10,529 bases of DNA from an uncultured Pseudomonadota bacterium (lineage in GTDB: Bacteria > Pseudomonadota > Gammaproteobacteria > Burkholderiales > Usitatibacteraceae), in assembly GCA_937898635.1 (NCBI GenBank), contig CALEJW010000171.1, positions 1 through 10,529 on the forward strand, in the 5' to 3' direction. Each line of letters begins with the position of its first letter. The first letter of the stretch is position 1. The position numbers were made by a program, and so were the translations under genes. Shown here one piece after another: positions 1-7,986 of this stretch. Below the pieces are notes generated by a model. The model had not been told where the DNA came from. It worked only from the letters and a program-made list of their open reading frames with translations, and did not search any database.

Positions 1-1
1 G

Positions 2-50
2 CCTGAAACGAAGGGGACGCTTCCCTTCGAAGGGTAGCGTCCCCTTCAGG
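2..50 (-). terminator. Long inverted repeat at the end of the hyf-like operon (possible terminator or dispersed palindrome)
   Basis: Bases 11-46 form an almost perfect palindrome: 17 of 18 positions pair, with one T-T mismatch at 22/35 and a TTCGAA centre. An alternative outer stem pairs CCTGAA (2-7) with TTCAGG (45-50), bulging out 8-12. On the minus strand the hairpin begins at the last base of the hyfI-like stop codon (48-46), which suits a transcript end. The minus-strand tail after it (CGTTTCAGGC) has only three T's, so a classical Rho-independent terminator is not well supported. A tail-less strong stem could instead protect the 3' end, or be one copy of a dispersed intergenic palindromic repeat. 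The hairpin is certain as sequence; its function is inferred. Confidence 0.45.
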
Positions 51-558
51 AGCGGGAGGCGACGGCGGTGAGGATCGCCTGCAGGATCGCGAGCGGGGTC
101 GGCGGGCAGCCGGGCACCTCGACGTCCACGGGGATCACGTTCGCGACCTTGCCGCAGCTCGCGTAGCTCTCGCCGAAGATGCCGCCGGTGCAGCCGCAGT
201 CGCCCACGGCCACCACGAGCTTCGGCGCGGGCGTGGCCTCCCAGGCGATGCGAAGCGCATGCTCCATGTTCTTCGCGACGGGCCCGGTGACCAGCAGCAT
301 GTCCGCGTGGCGCGGGCTCGCGACGAACTTGATGCCCAGGCCCTCGAGGTTGTAGTAGGGGTTGTTGACCGCGTGGATCTCCAGCTCGCAGCCATTGCAG
401 GAACCCGCGTCCACCTGGCGGATCGCGAGCGCGCGGCCGAGGAGCCTCAACACCTCCGCCTGGATCTCCGGGGCGCGGGTGCGCAGCGCCTCCAGGGGCG
501 AGGGGGCGTCCTCGCTCACGATGCCGGTGCGCACGATCCGCCGGAGGATGTGGATCAT
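46..558 (-). CDS. hyfI: HyfI/HycG/NuoB-like small iron-sulfur subunit of a hydrogenase-4-type complex
   Basis: This 170-aa protein is the NuoB-like electron-transfer subunit, expected to hold one [4Fe-4S] cluster next to the HyfG-like large subunit on the cytoplasmic side of the membrane. The cluster ligands are visible: C54 and C57 in SCNGCE, C121 in GDCGCTGG and C151 in VPGCPPTP. The CxxC spacing is the hydrogenase type, not the adjacent Cys pair of complex I NuoB. Two further cysteines, C123 and C135, lie near the cluster loop and have no obvious assigned role. The length is short, as usual for group 4 small subunits, which carry only the proximal cluster. The ATG at 558 lies one base after the HyfG stop (TGA-G-ATG), with a possible AGGA upstream inside hyfG, so translation is probably coupled. 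It is the last gene of the unit; its stop touches a long hairpin. Family assignment is firm; the physiological partner is unknown. Confidence 0.93.
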   Translation of the reverse strand: MIHILRRIVRTGIVSEDAPSPLEALRTRAPEIQAEVLRLLGRALAIRQVDAGSCNGCELEIHAVNNPYYNLEGLGIKFVASPRHADMLLVTGPVAKNMEHALRIAWEATPAPKLVVAVGDCGCTGGIFGESYASCGKVANVIPVDVEVPGCPPTPLAILQAILTAVASRS

Positions 559-559
559 C

Positions 560-2116
560 TCAGCCGTCCTGCCCCGAGTAGCTCAAGTTCAGGCTCTTGT
601 TGATGAGCGGGAAGTCGGGAACGATGTTGCCGATCACCGCGTGCTCGATCACGGGCCAGTTCTGCCACGAGGGGTCGTGCGCGTGGCAGCGGCGGATGCG
701 GCCGCCCTCGCCCGCCTCCAGCGCCACGAGCACCTCGCCGCGCCAGCCTTCCACCCAGCCCGCGCCGAAGGCCTGGGCCCGGGGCGCCGGCAGGTCCACG
801 CGCAGCTCGCCCGCCGGCGCCCCGGCCACGATCGCGCCCACCAGCCGCAGGGATTCCAGCAACTCGTCGAAGCGCAGGTTCACGCGCGCGGCCACGTCGC
901 CCGCGGCGTAGCCGGCCTTGCGCACCGCGAGATCGCCGTAGGGTGCGGCCGGGAAATCCGCGCGCAGGTCGAAGGCCTGGCCGCTCGCGCGCCCCGCGAG
1001 TCCCGTGAGGCCGAGCTTCCGCGCGAGGTCCGGCGTGATGCGGCCCGTGGTGAGGAAGCGGTCCTGCAGCCCCGCGTGCTCGTCGAAGATGTCGCGCAGG
1101 TCGCGCACCTCGGCGGCGATGGCGATCGCCTCCTTCGCCATGCGGGCGCCCGCGGCCGCGTCGAAATCCGCCGCGACGCCGCCGGGCACGACGAGGTCCA
1201 TGAGCAGGCGATGGCCGAAGACCTCGCCGCTCGTGCGCAGCCAGTCCTCCTTCAGGCGCATGAACTGCGAGAGCGCGAAGGCGAGCGCCGCGTCGTTGCC
1301 CAGCGCGCCCAGGTCGCCCAGGTGGTTCGCCACGCGCTCGCGCTCCAGGGCGAGGGCGCGGATCCACTTCGCGCGCGGCGGCGGCACCACGCCGAGCAGC
1401 GATTCCGCGGCCTGCGCGTAGGCCCAGGCGTAGGCGACGGTCGAGTCGCCCGAGACGCGCCCGGCGAGGCGATGGCCCTCGGCGACGGTGAAGTCCTCGA
1501 AGCGCTTCTCGATGCCCTTGTGCACGTAGCCCAGCCGCGCCTCGAGGCGCAGCACCTTCTCGCCCACGACGGAGAAGCGGAAGTGCCCCGGCTCGATGAT
1601 CCCCGCGTGGATCGGGCCCACGGGGATCTCGTGCACGCCGTCGCCCTCGACGCGCACGAACGCGTAGTCGGTGAGCGCGTTGGGCGGGAGCTTCGAAGCG
1701 TCGAAGTCGCGCCGGAGCGGGAAGGCGTCCTCGGCCCAAGCGCCGTGGCGAAGCCAGGGCCGCGTGTCCGCCGCGCCCGAGGCGCCGATGCCCAGCAGGT
1801 CGAAGAGCGCGCGCTGCATGCGCCCGGCCGCGGGGAAGAGCCCGGAGAGGTCCGGATACGAGGGCGCCGGGTCCGCGACGACCAGGCGCACGATCGCGAG
1901 ACCCTCCTTCACCGCGTAGGCCGCGTACACCGAGTACTCGTCCTCGTCCTCGGCGAGGTCGCGGTGGTCCGCGCCCCACAGCGACACGAGCCGGCCACCG
2001 CCCTCGCGCGCGAGCCGCGCGGCCTCCGTCCACTGCCACTCGCCCACGCTCGCCATCGCCGCCGGCGCGTCGCCGGGAAGCGCGGTCCACTGCAGGTTCA
2101 GGCCGGGTATGCGCAT
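560..2116 (-). CDS. hyfG: HyfG-like large subunit (NuoC-NuoD fusion) lacking the [NiFe] cysteine ligands
   Basis: This 518-aa protein has a NuoC-like part (about 1-140; YPDLSGLFP at 87-95 and RPWLRHGAW at 119-127) fused to a NuoD-like part (about 150-518; VGPIHAGIIEPGHFRF at 166-181, GYVHKGIEK at 196-204). Fusion is the normal HyfG/HycE layout. In working group 4 hydrogenases two CxxC motifs hold Ni-Fe. Here the first reads RVSGDS (220-225) and the last reads NLSYSG (510-515), so all four Cys are missing. The only Cys in the protein is C477, away from both sites. Hydrogen chemistry is therefore not expected; the protein resembles nickel-free Ehr-type large subunits. The complex I quinone-binding Tyr also appears to be replaced (L217, aligned by eye). 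No C-terminal protease-cleaved tail follows the degenerate motif, consistent with no Ni maturation. The ATG at 2116 follows the HyfF stop by five bases. The reading frame stays open far upstream through hyfF, but homology begins at MRIPGLNLQW. Confidence 0.93.
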   Translation of the reverse strand: MRIPGLNLQWTALPGDAPAAMASVGEWQWTEAARLAREGGGRLVSLWGADHRDLAEDEDEYSVYAAYAVKEGLAIVRLVVADPAPSYPDLSGLFPAAGRMQRALFDLLGIGASGAADTRPWLRHGAWAEDAFPLRRDFDASKLPPNALTDYAFVRVEGDGVHEIPVGPIHAGIIEPGHFRFSVVGEKVLRLEARLGYVHKGIEKRFEDFTVAEGHRLAGRVSGDSTVAYAWAYAQAAESLLGVVPPPRAKWIRALALERERVANHLGDLGALGNDAALAFALSQFMRLKEDWLRTSGEVFGHRLLMDLVVPGGVAADFDAAAGARMAKEAIAIAAEVRDLRDIFDEHAGLQDRFLTTGRITPDLARKLGLTGLAGRASGQAFDLRADFPAAPYGDLAVRKAGYAAGDVAARVNLRFDELLESLRLVGAIVAGAPAGELRVDLPAPRAQAFGAGWVEGWRGEVLVALEAGEGGRIRRCHAHDPSWQNWPVIEHAVIGNIVPDFPLINKSLNLSYSGQDG

Positions 2117-2121
2117 GGCGG

Positions 2122-3573
2122 CTAGCCCAGGAGCCTCGCCGCCTCGGCGTACCAGGCCGCGAGGTAGGGCGGGATGTAGAGGCCGAGGAGGAGCCCCAGT
2201 CCCAGGTGCACGAACACCGGCACCAGCGCCGGCTGGTGCGCGAGCGGCTTGATGTGCGTGTCGCCGAAGACCATGGGCTGCACGCGGCTGAAGACGGCGG
2301 CGAAGGCAACCCCCAGCGCGAGGAGCAGGAAGGGCGTGGCCCACGGGTGCTCGCGCATCGCCGTCGTGAGGATCAGGAACTCGCTCGCGAAGACACCGAA
2401 GGGCGGCATGCCCAGGATCGCGAGGGTCCCGATCATGAGCCCCCAGCCCACCGTCGGGCTCACCTTCATGAGGCCGCGGATGTCCTCCATCACCTGCGTG
2501 CCGGCCTTCTGCGCGGCGTGGCCCACGGCGAAGAAGATCGCGCTCTTCACGAGGGAGTGCACCGTCATGTGCAGGAGCCCGGCGAAGTTGGCGATGGGCC
2601 CGCCCATGCCGAAGGCGAAGGTGACGAGCCCCATGTGCTCGATGGAGGAGTAGGCGAACATCCGCTTCACGTCGCGCTGGCGGGAGAGGAAGAAGGCCGC
2701 CACCACCACCGAGGTGAGGCCGAAGCCCATCATCATGTTGCCGGCGAAGCGCGAGTCGAGCGCCCCGTCGGCGAGCACCTTGCAGCGGATGACGGAGTAG
2801 AGCGCGACGTTGAGGAGCAGCCCCGAGAGCACCGCCGAGATCGGCGTCGGTCCCTCGGCATGGGCGTCGGGAAGCCAGTTGTGCAGCGGCACGAGGCCCA
2901 CCTTGGTGCCGTAGCCCACCAGGAGGAACACGAAGGCGAGCGACATGATCGCGGGTTCGAGCTGGCCCTTCACGACGTTGAGGTGCGTCCACAGGAGCGC
3001 GTTGCCCGCCGCGCCCAGCACGCGCTCGGCGGCGAAGTAGAGCAGGATCGTGCCGAAGAGCGCCTGGGCGATGCCCACGCCGCACAGGATGAAGTACTTC
3101 CACGCCGCCTCCAGGGAGGCCGCCGTGCGGTACACCGACACCAGCAGCACGGTGGCGAGGGTCGCCGCCTCCATCGCCACCCAGAGGATCCCCAGGTTGT
3201 TCGTGGTGAGCGCGGCGAGCATCGTGAACATGAACGCCTGGTACATGCTGTGGTAGAGGCGCAGCCGCGGCCCCGTCATCTTTCCCTTCTCGCGCTCGAT
3301 CCGCATGTAGGGCCGGGAGAAGAGCGAGGTCGTGAAGCCCACGAAGGCGGTGAGCGCCACGAGGAAGACGTTCAGCGCGTCGACGAAGAACTGCTCGTTC
3401 CACGCGGTGATGGGCCCGCCCGAGATCACCTCCGCCGTGAGCCACGCGGAAGCGCCGAAGGTGGCGAGGCTGAAGGCCGAGTTCACCTCCGGCGCGATCT
3501 CGCGGTCGCCCAGCAGCCACAGCGCCGGGGCGCCGAGGAGCGGGATCGCGAGGAGGACGACGAAGGCTTCCAT
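2122..3573 (-). CDS. hyfF: HyfF-like proton-antiporter-type membrane subunit
   Basis: This 483-aa polytopic membrane protein belongs to the NuoL/M/N-Mrp antiporter family and is the HyfF-like ion-translocating subunit of the membrane arm. Charged residues expected in the channel are present: E135 in the helix WVAMEAATL, K224 in YGTKVGLVPLHNWLPDAH, K303 in DVKRMFAYSSIEHMG, H339 and K343 in HMTVHSLVKS, and E398 in GVFASEF. The stretch SLEAAWKYF (153-161) is typical of HyfF. At 483 aa it is a little shorter than E. coli HyfF (about 526), mainly at the C-terminus. The ATG at 3573 gives a hydrophobic N-terminus (MEAFVVLLAIPLLG). The 32-nt gap from HyfE contains GAGGA, but about 20 bases before the ATG, so the ribosome site is poor. 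The frame remains open upstream across hyfE, but that extension is Arg/His-rich and not real. Confidence 0.93.
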   Translation of the reverse strand: MEAFVVLLAIPLLGAPALWLLGDREIAPEVNSAFSLATFGASAWLTAEVISGGPITAWNEQFFVDALNVFLVALTAFVGFTTSLFSRPYMRIEREKGKMTGPRLRLYHSMYQAFMFTMLAALTTNNLGILWVAMEAATLATVLLVSVYRTAASLEAAWKYFILCGVGIAQALFGTILLYFAAERVLGAAGNALLWTHLNVVKGQLEPAIMSLAFVFLLVGYGTKVGLVPLHNWLPDAHAEGPTPISAVLSGLLLNVALYSVIRCKVLADGALDSRFAGNMMMGFGLTSVVVAAFFLSRQRDVKRMFAYSSIEHMGLVTFAFGMGGPIANFAGLLHMTVHSLVKSAIFFAVGHAAQKAGTQVMEDIRGLMKVSPTVGWGLMIGTLAILGMPPFGVFASEFLILTTAMREHPWATPFLLLALGVAFAAVFSRVQPMVFGDTHIKPLAHQPALVPVFVHLGLGLLLGLYIPPYLAAWYAEAARLLG

Positions 3574-3605
3574 TGGTCTAGTTGACGGCTCGTTCCTCGA
3601 CCACG

Positions 3606-4265
3606 CTAGTCCTCCTTCAGCTTCTCGAGGTGGTGGATGTCGAGGGAATCGAACTGCTCGCGGATCTGGAACATGAACACGCCCAGGATGATCATGCCCA
3701 CCAGCACGTCGAGGGCGATGCCCAGCTCCACGACCATGGGCATGCCGTAGGTGGCGCTGGTCGCGGCGAAGAAGAGGCCGTTTTCCATGGCGAGGAAGCC
3801 GATCACCTGCGGCACGGCCTTGGAGCGCGTGATCATCATGAGGAAGGCCATGAGCACGCAGGCGAGCGCGATGCCGAGCGTGCCGCGGGCGATGGAATCC
3901 GAGAACTCCGCGATGGGCAGCGCGAGGTTGAAGGCGAAGACCACCAGCACGATCCCCACGAGCATCATCGTCGGGATGTTGATGAGGGTCTCGATGTCCC
4001 ACTTCACGTTCAGGCGCCGGATGAGCCGGTGCAGGATCCAGGGCAGCGCCAGCACCTTCAGCACGAAGGTGATTCCCGCCGACCAGTACAGGTGGTGCTG
4101 GCCCGTCGCCCAGGCGACCGTGACCGTGGAGCCCACGAGGGCGAGGCCCTGGAGCGCGAAGAGGTTGATGAGGGTGACGATGCGCCGCTGCGAGAGCATC
4201 GCGAAGGCGATGAGCAGCAGCACGGCGGCGAAGAGGTTGATGACCTGGCTGGTGAAGGAAGTCAT
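3606..4265 (-). CDS. hyfE: HyfE-like membrane subunit (contains NuoK-type region)
   Basis: This 219-aa integral membrane protein matches the size of E. coli HyfE (about 216 aa). N-terminal hydrophobic helices (about 8-24, 30-52, 62-80) are followed by further helices and a C-terminal NuoK-like portion. The key stretch is QVIGFLAMENGLFF (153-166), with E161 inside the membrane, then VVELGIALDVLVGMIILGVF (178-197) with E180 and D186, and a charged tail ending HHLEKLKED. In complex I, NuoK glutamates link the quinone-side module to the antiporter-like subunits, so this protein probably bridges HyfC to HyfB/HyfF. The ATG at 4265 comes five bases after the hyfC stop. GGGGG about 10-15 bases before it is a weak ribosome site. 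No separate NuoJ-like gene is present, as in other Hyf-type clusters. Confidence 0.92.
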   Translation of the reverse strand: MTSFTSQVINLFAAVLLLIAFAMLSQRRIVTLINLFALQGLALVGSTVTVAWATGQHHLYWSAGITFVLKVLALPWILHRLIRRLNVKWDIETLINIPTMMLVGIVLVVFAFNLALPIAEFSDSIARGTLGIALACVLMAFLMMITRSKAVPQVIGFLAMENGLFFAATSATYGMPMVVELGIALDVLVGMIILGVFMFQIREQFDSLDIHHLEKLKED

Positions 4266-4270
4266 GGCGC

Positions 4271-5218
4271 CTAGGCCCCCAGCAGCAGGTGGACCAGGAG
4301 CGCGAGCACCCCCAGCAGGAAGGCGGTCGCGAGGAACTCCGGCACCCGGAAGATGCGCATCTTCGCGAGCAGGGTCTCGATGAGGGCCAGCACGAAGCCG
4401 CCCACCGCGAGCTTCGCCGCGAGGACGGGCAGGGCCCAGAGGAGCGCCGCGTGGTCGCGCGCCTCCGCGATGCCCCAGGGGAAGAAGATCGCGAGCCCCG
4501 CGCAGGAGTAGGCGAAGAGTTTCAGCGTCGCCGCCCACTCGATGAGCGCCAGGTGGCGCCCGGAGTACTCGAGCACCAGCGCCTCGTGGATCATCGTGAG
4601 CTCGAGGTGGGTGGCGGGGTTGTCCACCGGCACGCGCGCGTTCTCCGCGAGCGAGACCATGGTGAAGGCGAGCCCCGCGAAGGCGAGGCTCGGCAGGATC
4701 GCGAAGTCCTTGTGGGCGAGCGCCGAGACGGTGGTCGCGAGCGAGGTGGAGCTCGAGATGAGGGAGGCGGTGAAGAGCACCATCAGGAAGGCGGGCTCGG
4801 CGAGGAAGCCCACCAGCATCTCGCGCCGCGCCCCCAGCGTGCCGAAGGCGGTGCCGATGTCCATGGCGGCGAGCGAGATGAAGAGCCGCGCGATGCCGAA
4901 GAGCCCCACCAGCGCGATGGCGTCCGCCGCGGCGGCCATCGGGAGATCCGTGGAGAGCGTCGGGATGATGAGGGCGGCGAGCGCCATGCAGGCGAAGACG
5001 ATGTAGGGCGCGAGGCGGAAGATGGGGGAGGCGTCGTGGGCGACCACGGACTCCTTCCAGAAGAGCTTGTGCAGCGTCCGGAAGGGCATGAGGAGCGGGG
5101 GCGCGCGCCGGCCCTGCAGCCACGCCCGGCACTGGTTCACCCACCCCGAGAGCAGCGGCGCGCCGGCGAGGGCGACCGCCATCGCGAGGAGCTGGGCGAC
5201 GATGGCTTCGAGGTTCAT
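4271..5218 (-). CDS. hyfC: HyfC/HycD/NuoH-like membrane anchor subunit
   Basis: This 315-aa protein has the same length as E. coli HyfC and many hydrophobic helices. It is the NuoH-like subunit that anchors the peripheral arm and begins the proton path. Visible family motifs are the cytoplasmic loop GRRAPPLLMPFRTLHKLFWK (36-55), AMDIGTAFGTLGARRE (118-133), and the acidic loop NARVPVDNPATHLELT (193-208) followed by MIHEALVLEYSGRHLALIEW (209-228). E207, E212 and E217 are the kind of loop carboxylates important in NuoH. The ATG at 5218 overlaps the hyfB stop as ATGA, a strong sign of translational coupling and of the correct start. No truncation or frameshift is seen. The assignment is very secure; the ion moved (H+ or Na+) cannot be read from the sequence. 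Confidence 0.95.
   Translation of the reverse strand: MNLEAIVAQLLAMAVALAGAPLLSGWVNQCRAWLQGRRAPPLLMPFRTLHKLFWKESVVAHDASPIFRLAPYIVFACMALAALIIPTLSTDLPMAAAADAIALVGLFGIARLFISLAAMDIGTAFGTLGARREMLVGFLAEPAFLMVLFTASLISSSTSLATTVSALAHKDFAILPSLAFAGLAFTMVSLAENARVPVDNPATHLELTMIHEALVLEYSGRHLALIEWAATLKLFAYSCAGLAIFFPWGIAEARDHAALLWALPVLAAKLAVGGFVLALIETLLAKMRIFRVPEFLATAFLLGVLALLVHLLLGA
5215..5218 (-). other. ATGA stop-start overlap of hyfB-like and hyfC-like genes
   Basis: Plus-strand TCAT reads ATGA on the minus strand: the TGA ends the HyfB-like protein and the ATG starts the HyfC-like one. No good Shine-Dalgarno sequence precedes it (CTCTTCCTCACCCAGGC), so HyfC is probably made by ribosomes that have just finished HyfB. 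This fixes both gene ends. Confidence 0.85.
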
Positions 5219-7233
5219 GCCTGGGTGAGGAAGAGCAGCGCCACGAGCGTGAGGAAGCTGTAGAGGAGGTAGATCGAGATCCTCCCGCGCTGCAGGAGCC
5301 CCACCCAGCGCGAGGCCGCTTCCGTCGCCGCGGCGATGCGCAGGTACACCCAGGCCCAGAGCGGGTCCTCCACGGTGACCTTGTAGCGCGGCGCCTCGTC
5401 GAAGGGCGTGGGCAGCTCCCGGCGCATGCGGTAGAAGGGCTCGAAGATCTGCCGGATGGGCTGGCCGAAGCCCTCGGCGGTGTCCTGCATGCGCGCCGTC
5501 TGCATCGGGAAGCCGCAGTCCCAGGCGGCCGCGCGGCGCACGCGGCCGTGGTAGAAGCGGCGCACCAGGACGAAGGCGACGGCCACGATCGCGGCGGTGA
5601 CGAGGAGGAAGAGGATCGGGCTGTAGGAGGCGCGCGCGGCCGACACCGGCGCGAGCAGCAGCCAGTCGCCCGCGCTCCCGCTCGCGGCGAGGCCGCGCCC
5701 GACGAGGGCGACGGTGATGGGGTCGAGCGCCTCGAGGACCGCCACGGGGAAGAGGCCCAGCAGCACGCAGCCGGCCGTGAGCCAGAGGAGCCCCAGGCGC
5801 TCGAGCCCGCCGGCGTCGTGGGCCTGGGCGAGCTTCTCCTCGCGGGGCCGGCCGAGGAAGATCACGCCGAAGAACTTCACCATCACGTAGCCCGCGAGGG
5901 CGGCGACCAGCACCACGCCCGCGGCGAAGACGGGCACCAGCATGCGCAGGTACGGGTTGGGCAGCTCGCCCGTGAAGAGGAAGCCCTGCAGCAGGAGCCA
6001 CTCGGAGACGAAGCCGTTCGACGGCGGCAGCCCCGCGCTCGCGATCACGCCCGCGAGCGTGGTCCACGCGACCCAGGGCATGTAGCGCATGAGGCCGCCG
6101 AGCTTGCCGAGGCTCCGCTCCTTCGTGGCGTGGAGCACGGAGCCCGTGCCGAGGAAAAGGAGGCTCTTGAAGAGCGCGTGGTTCAGGCAGTGGTAGAGCG
6201 AGGCCACGAGGGCGAGCGCCGCGAGGGAGCCCATCCGGTACGCCGCGAAGATCATCGCGAGCCCCAGGCCCACGACGATGAGCCCGATGTTCTCGATGGA
6301 GGAATAGGCGAGGAGGCGCTTCATGTCCACCTGCGCCGCGGCGAACACCACCCCGAAGAGCGCCGTGGCGAGCCCGACCGCGAGCGCCACGACGCCCCAC
6401 CACCAGATCGGGGAGCCGAGCAGGTCGAAGTTCACGCGCACCATCCCGTAGATCGCGGTCTTGAGCATCACGCCGCTCATGAGCGCGGACACCGGCGAGG
6501 GCGCGGCCGGGTGCGCCTCCGGCAGCCACACGTGCAGCGGCAGGATCCCCGCCTTGGCGCCGAAGCCGAAGAGCGCCAGCAGGAAGGCGCAGGAGGCCCA
6601 GAAGGGCGAGAGCTCCTGCGCGCGCATGTTGGCGAAGGTGTAGTCGCCGGTGTTCGCCTGCAGCACGCCGAAGCACAGCAGGATCGCGATCGCGCCCACG
6701 TGGGCGACGAGGAGGTAGAGGAAGCCCGCGCGGCGGATCTCCGCGATGCGGTGGTTGGTGGTCACCAGGAAGTAGGAGGAGAGCGCCATCACCTCCCAGG
6801 TCACCATGAAGGCGTAGGCGTCGTCGGCCAGCAGCACCATCGCCATGCTCGCGAGGAAGAGGTGGTACTGCAGGCACAGGAGCCCCGGGGGCGTGCCCTC
6901 GCCCTGGCGGAAGTAGCCGCCGGCGAAGACGGAGATGCCGGCGCTCGCGAGGCCCAGGATCGCGAGGAAGAAGGCCGAGAGCGCGTCCAGGCGCAGGTGG
7001 AAGGGCAGGTCCGGGAGCCCGATCGCGAGGACGGCCACCTGCGGGGCGCCGGGCAGCGCGAGCAGGGCGAAGGCGGCGAGCGCGAGGCTCAGCGCGGCGC
7101 TCAGGGGGAAGAACACGCGCCCGACGAGGCGGAAGTCGTGCAGCGCGGCGATGCCGGCCAGGCCGATCGCGAACCAGGCGACGACGACGAGCATGACGCC
7201 GTCGATCGCGGAAAGCGCTGGCAGGGGGTCCAT
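5215..7233 (-). CDS. hyfB: HyfB-like (NuoL/M-type) proton-antiporter membrane subunit
   Basis: This 672-aa protein equals E. coli HyfB in length and is the larger antiporter-like subunit of the membrane arm. The antiporter core spans about 130-430. Likely channel residues are E147 (MVTWEVMALSSY), K227 in FGAKAGILPLHVWLPEAHP, K258 (GVMLKTAIYG), K305 in DMKRLLAYSSIENIG, H348 and H352 (YHCLNHALFKS), K356 and E411 (NGFVSEWLLL), the last at the position where NuoM has an essential Glu. The C-terminal region (about 565-672), with AAAWDCGFPMQTARM (568-582) and a final helix, is the HyfB/HycC-type extension that may form a lateral helix. It is the first structural gene of the complex, 31 nt after the regulator stop. 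That gap has no clear Shine-Dalgarno sequence (GCGGTAGCGTTCGCG before ATG), so the start at 7233 is likely but not proven; M14 is the next option. Confidence 0.93.
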   Translation of the reverse strand: MDPLPALSAIDGVMLVVVAWFAIGLAGIAALHDFRLVGRVFFPLSAALSLALAAFALLALPGAPQVAVLAIGLPDLPFHLRLDALSAFFLAILGLASAGISVFAGGYFRQGEGTPPGLLCLQYHLFLASMAMVLLADDAYAFMVTWEVMALSSYFLVTTNHRIAEIRRAGFLYLLVAHVGAIAILLCFGVLQANTGDYTFANMRAQELSPFWASCAFLLALFGFGAKAGILPLHVWLPEAHPAAPSPVSALMSGVMLKTAIYGMVRVNFDLLGSPIWWWGVVALAVGLATALFGVVFAAAQVDMKRLLAYSSIENIGLIVVGLGLAMIFAAYRMGSLAALALVASLYHCLNHALFKSLLFLGTGSVLHATKERSLGKLGGLMRYMPWVAWTTLAGVIASAGLPPSNGFVSEWLLLQGFLFTGELPNPYLRMLVPVFAAGVVLVAALAGYVMVKFFGVIFLGRPREEKLAQAHDAGGLERLGLLWLTAGCVLLGLFPVAVLEALDPITVALVGRGLAASGSAGDWLLLAPVSAARASYSPILFLLVTAAIVAVAFVLVRRFYHGRVRRAAAWDCGFPMQTARMQDTAEGFGQPIRQIFEPFYRMRRELPTPFDEAPRYKVTVEDPLWAWVYLRIAAATEAASRWVGLLQRGRISIYLLYSFLTLVALLFLTQA

Positions 7234-7264
7234 CGCGAACGCTACCGCCGTGCCGCCGCAGCGC

Positions 7265-7978
<714 letters not shown>

Positions 7979-7986
7979 GGGTGTCG

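Noticed and set aside
560..2116. Functional [NiFe] hydrogenase-4 / formate hydrogenlyase
   Set aside because: All four Ni-binding cysteines are absent, and no maturation or formate dehydrogenase genes are in the window.
362..2125. Long plus-strand open frame (about 587 codons) opposite hyfG-like gene
   Set aside because: His/Arg/Ala/Glu-rich with no recognisable domain, lying entirely opposite a gene with clear NuoC/NuoD motifs. It arises from GC-rich codon bias leaving few stops in the other frames.
560..3520. A 986-codon extended protein ending with HyfG
   Set aside because: The upstream half is an Arg/His-rich out-of-frame reading of hyfF. Family homology begins at the ATG at 2116, five bases after the hyfF stop.
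46..7233. Ordinary respiratory complex I (nuo) operon
   Set aside because: No NuoE/F/G, NuoI, NuoA or NuoJ genes. Gene order, the NuoC-D fusion, HyfB/HyfE-type proteins and the CxxC spacing in HyfI all match hydrogenase-4 clusters.
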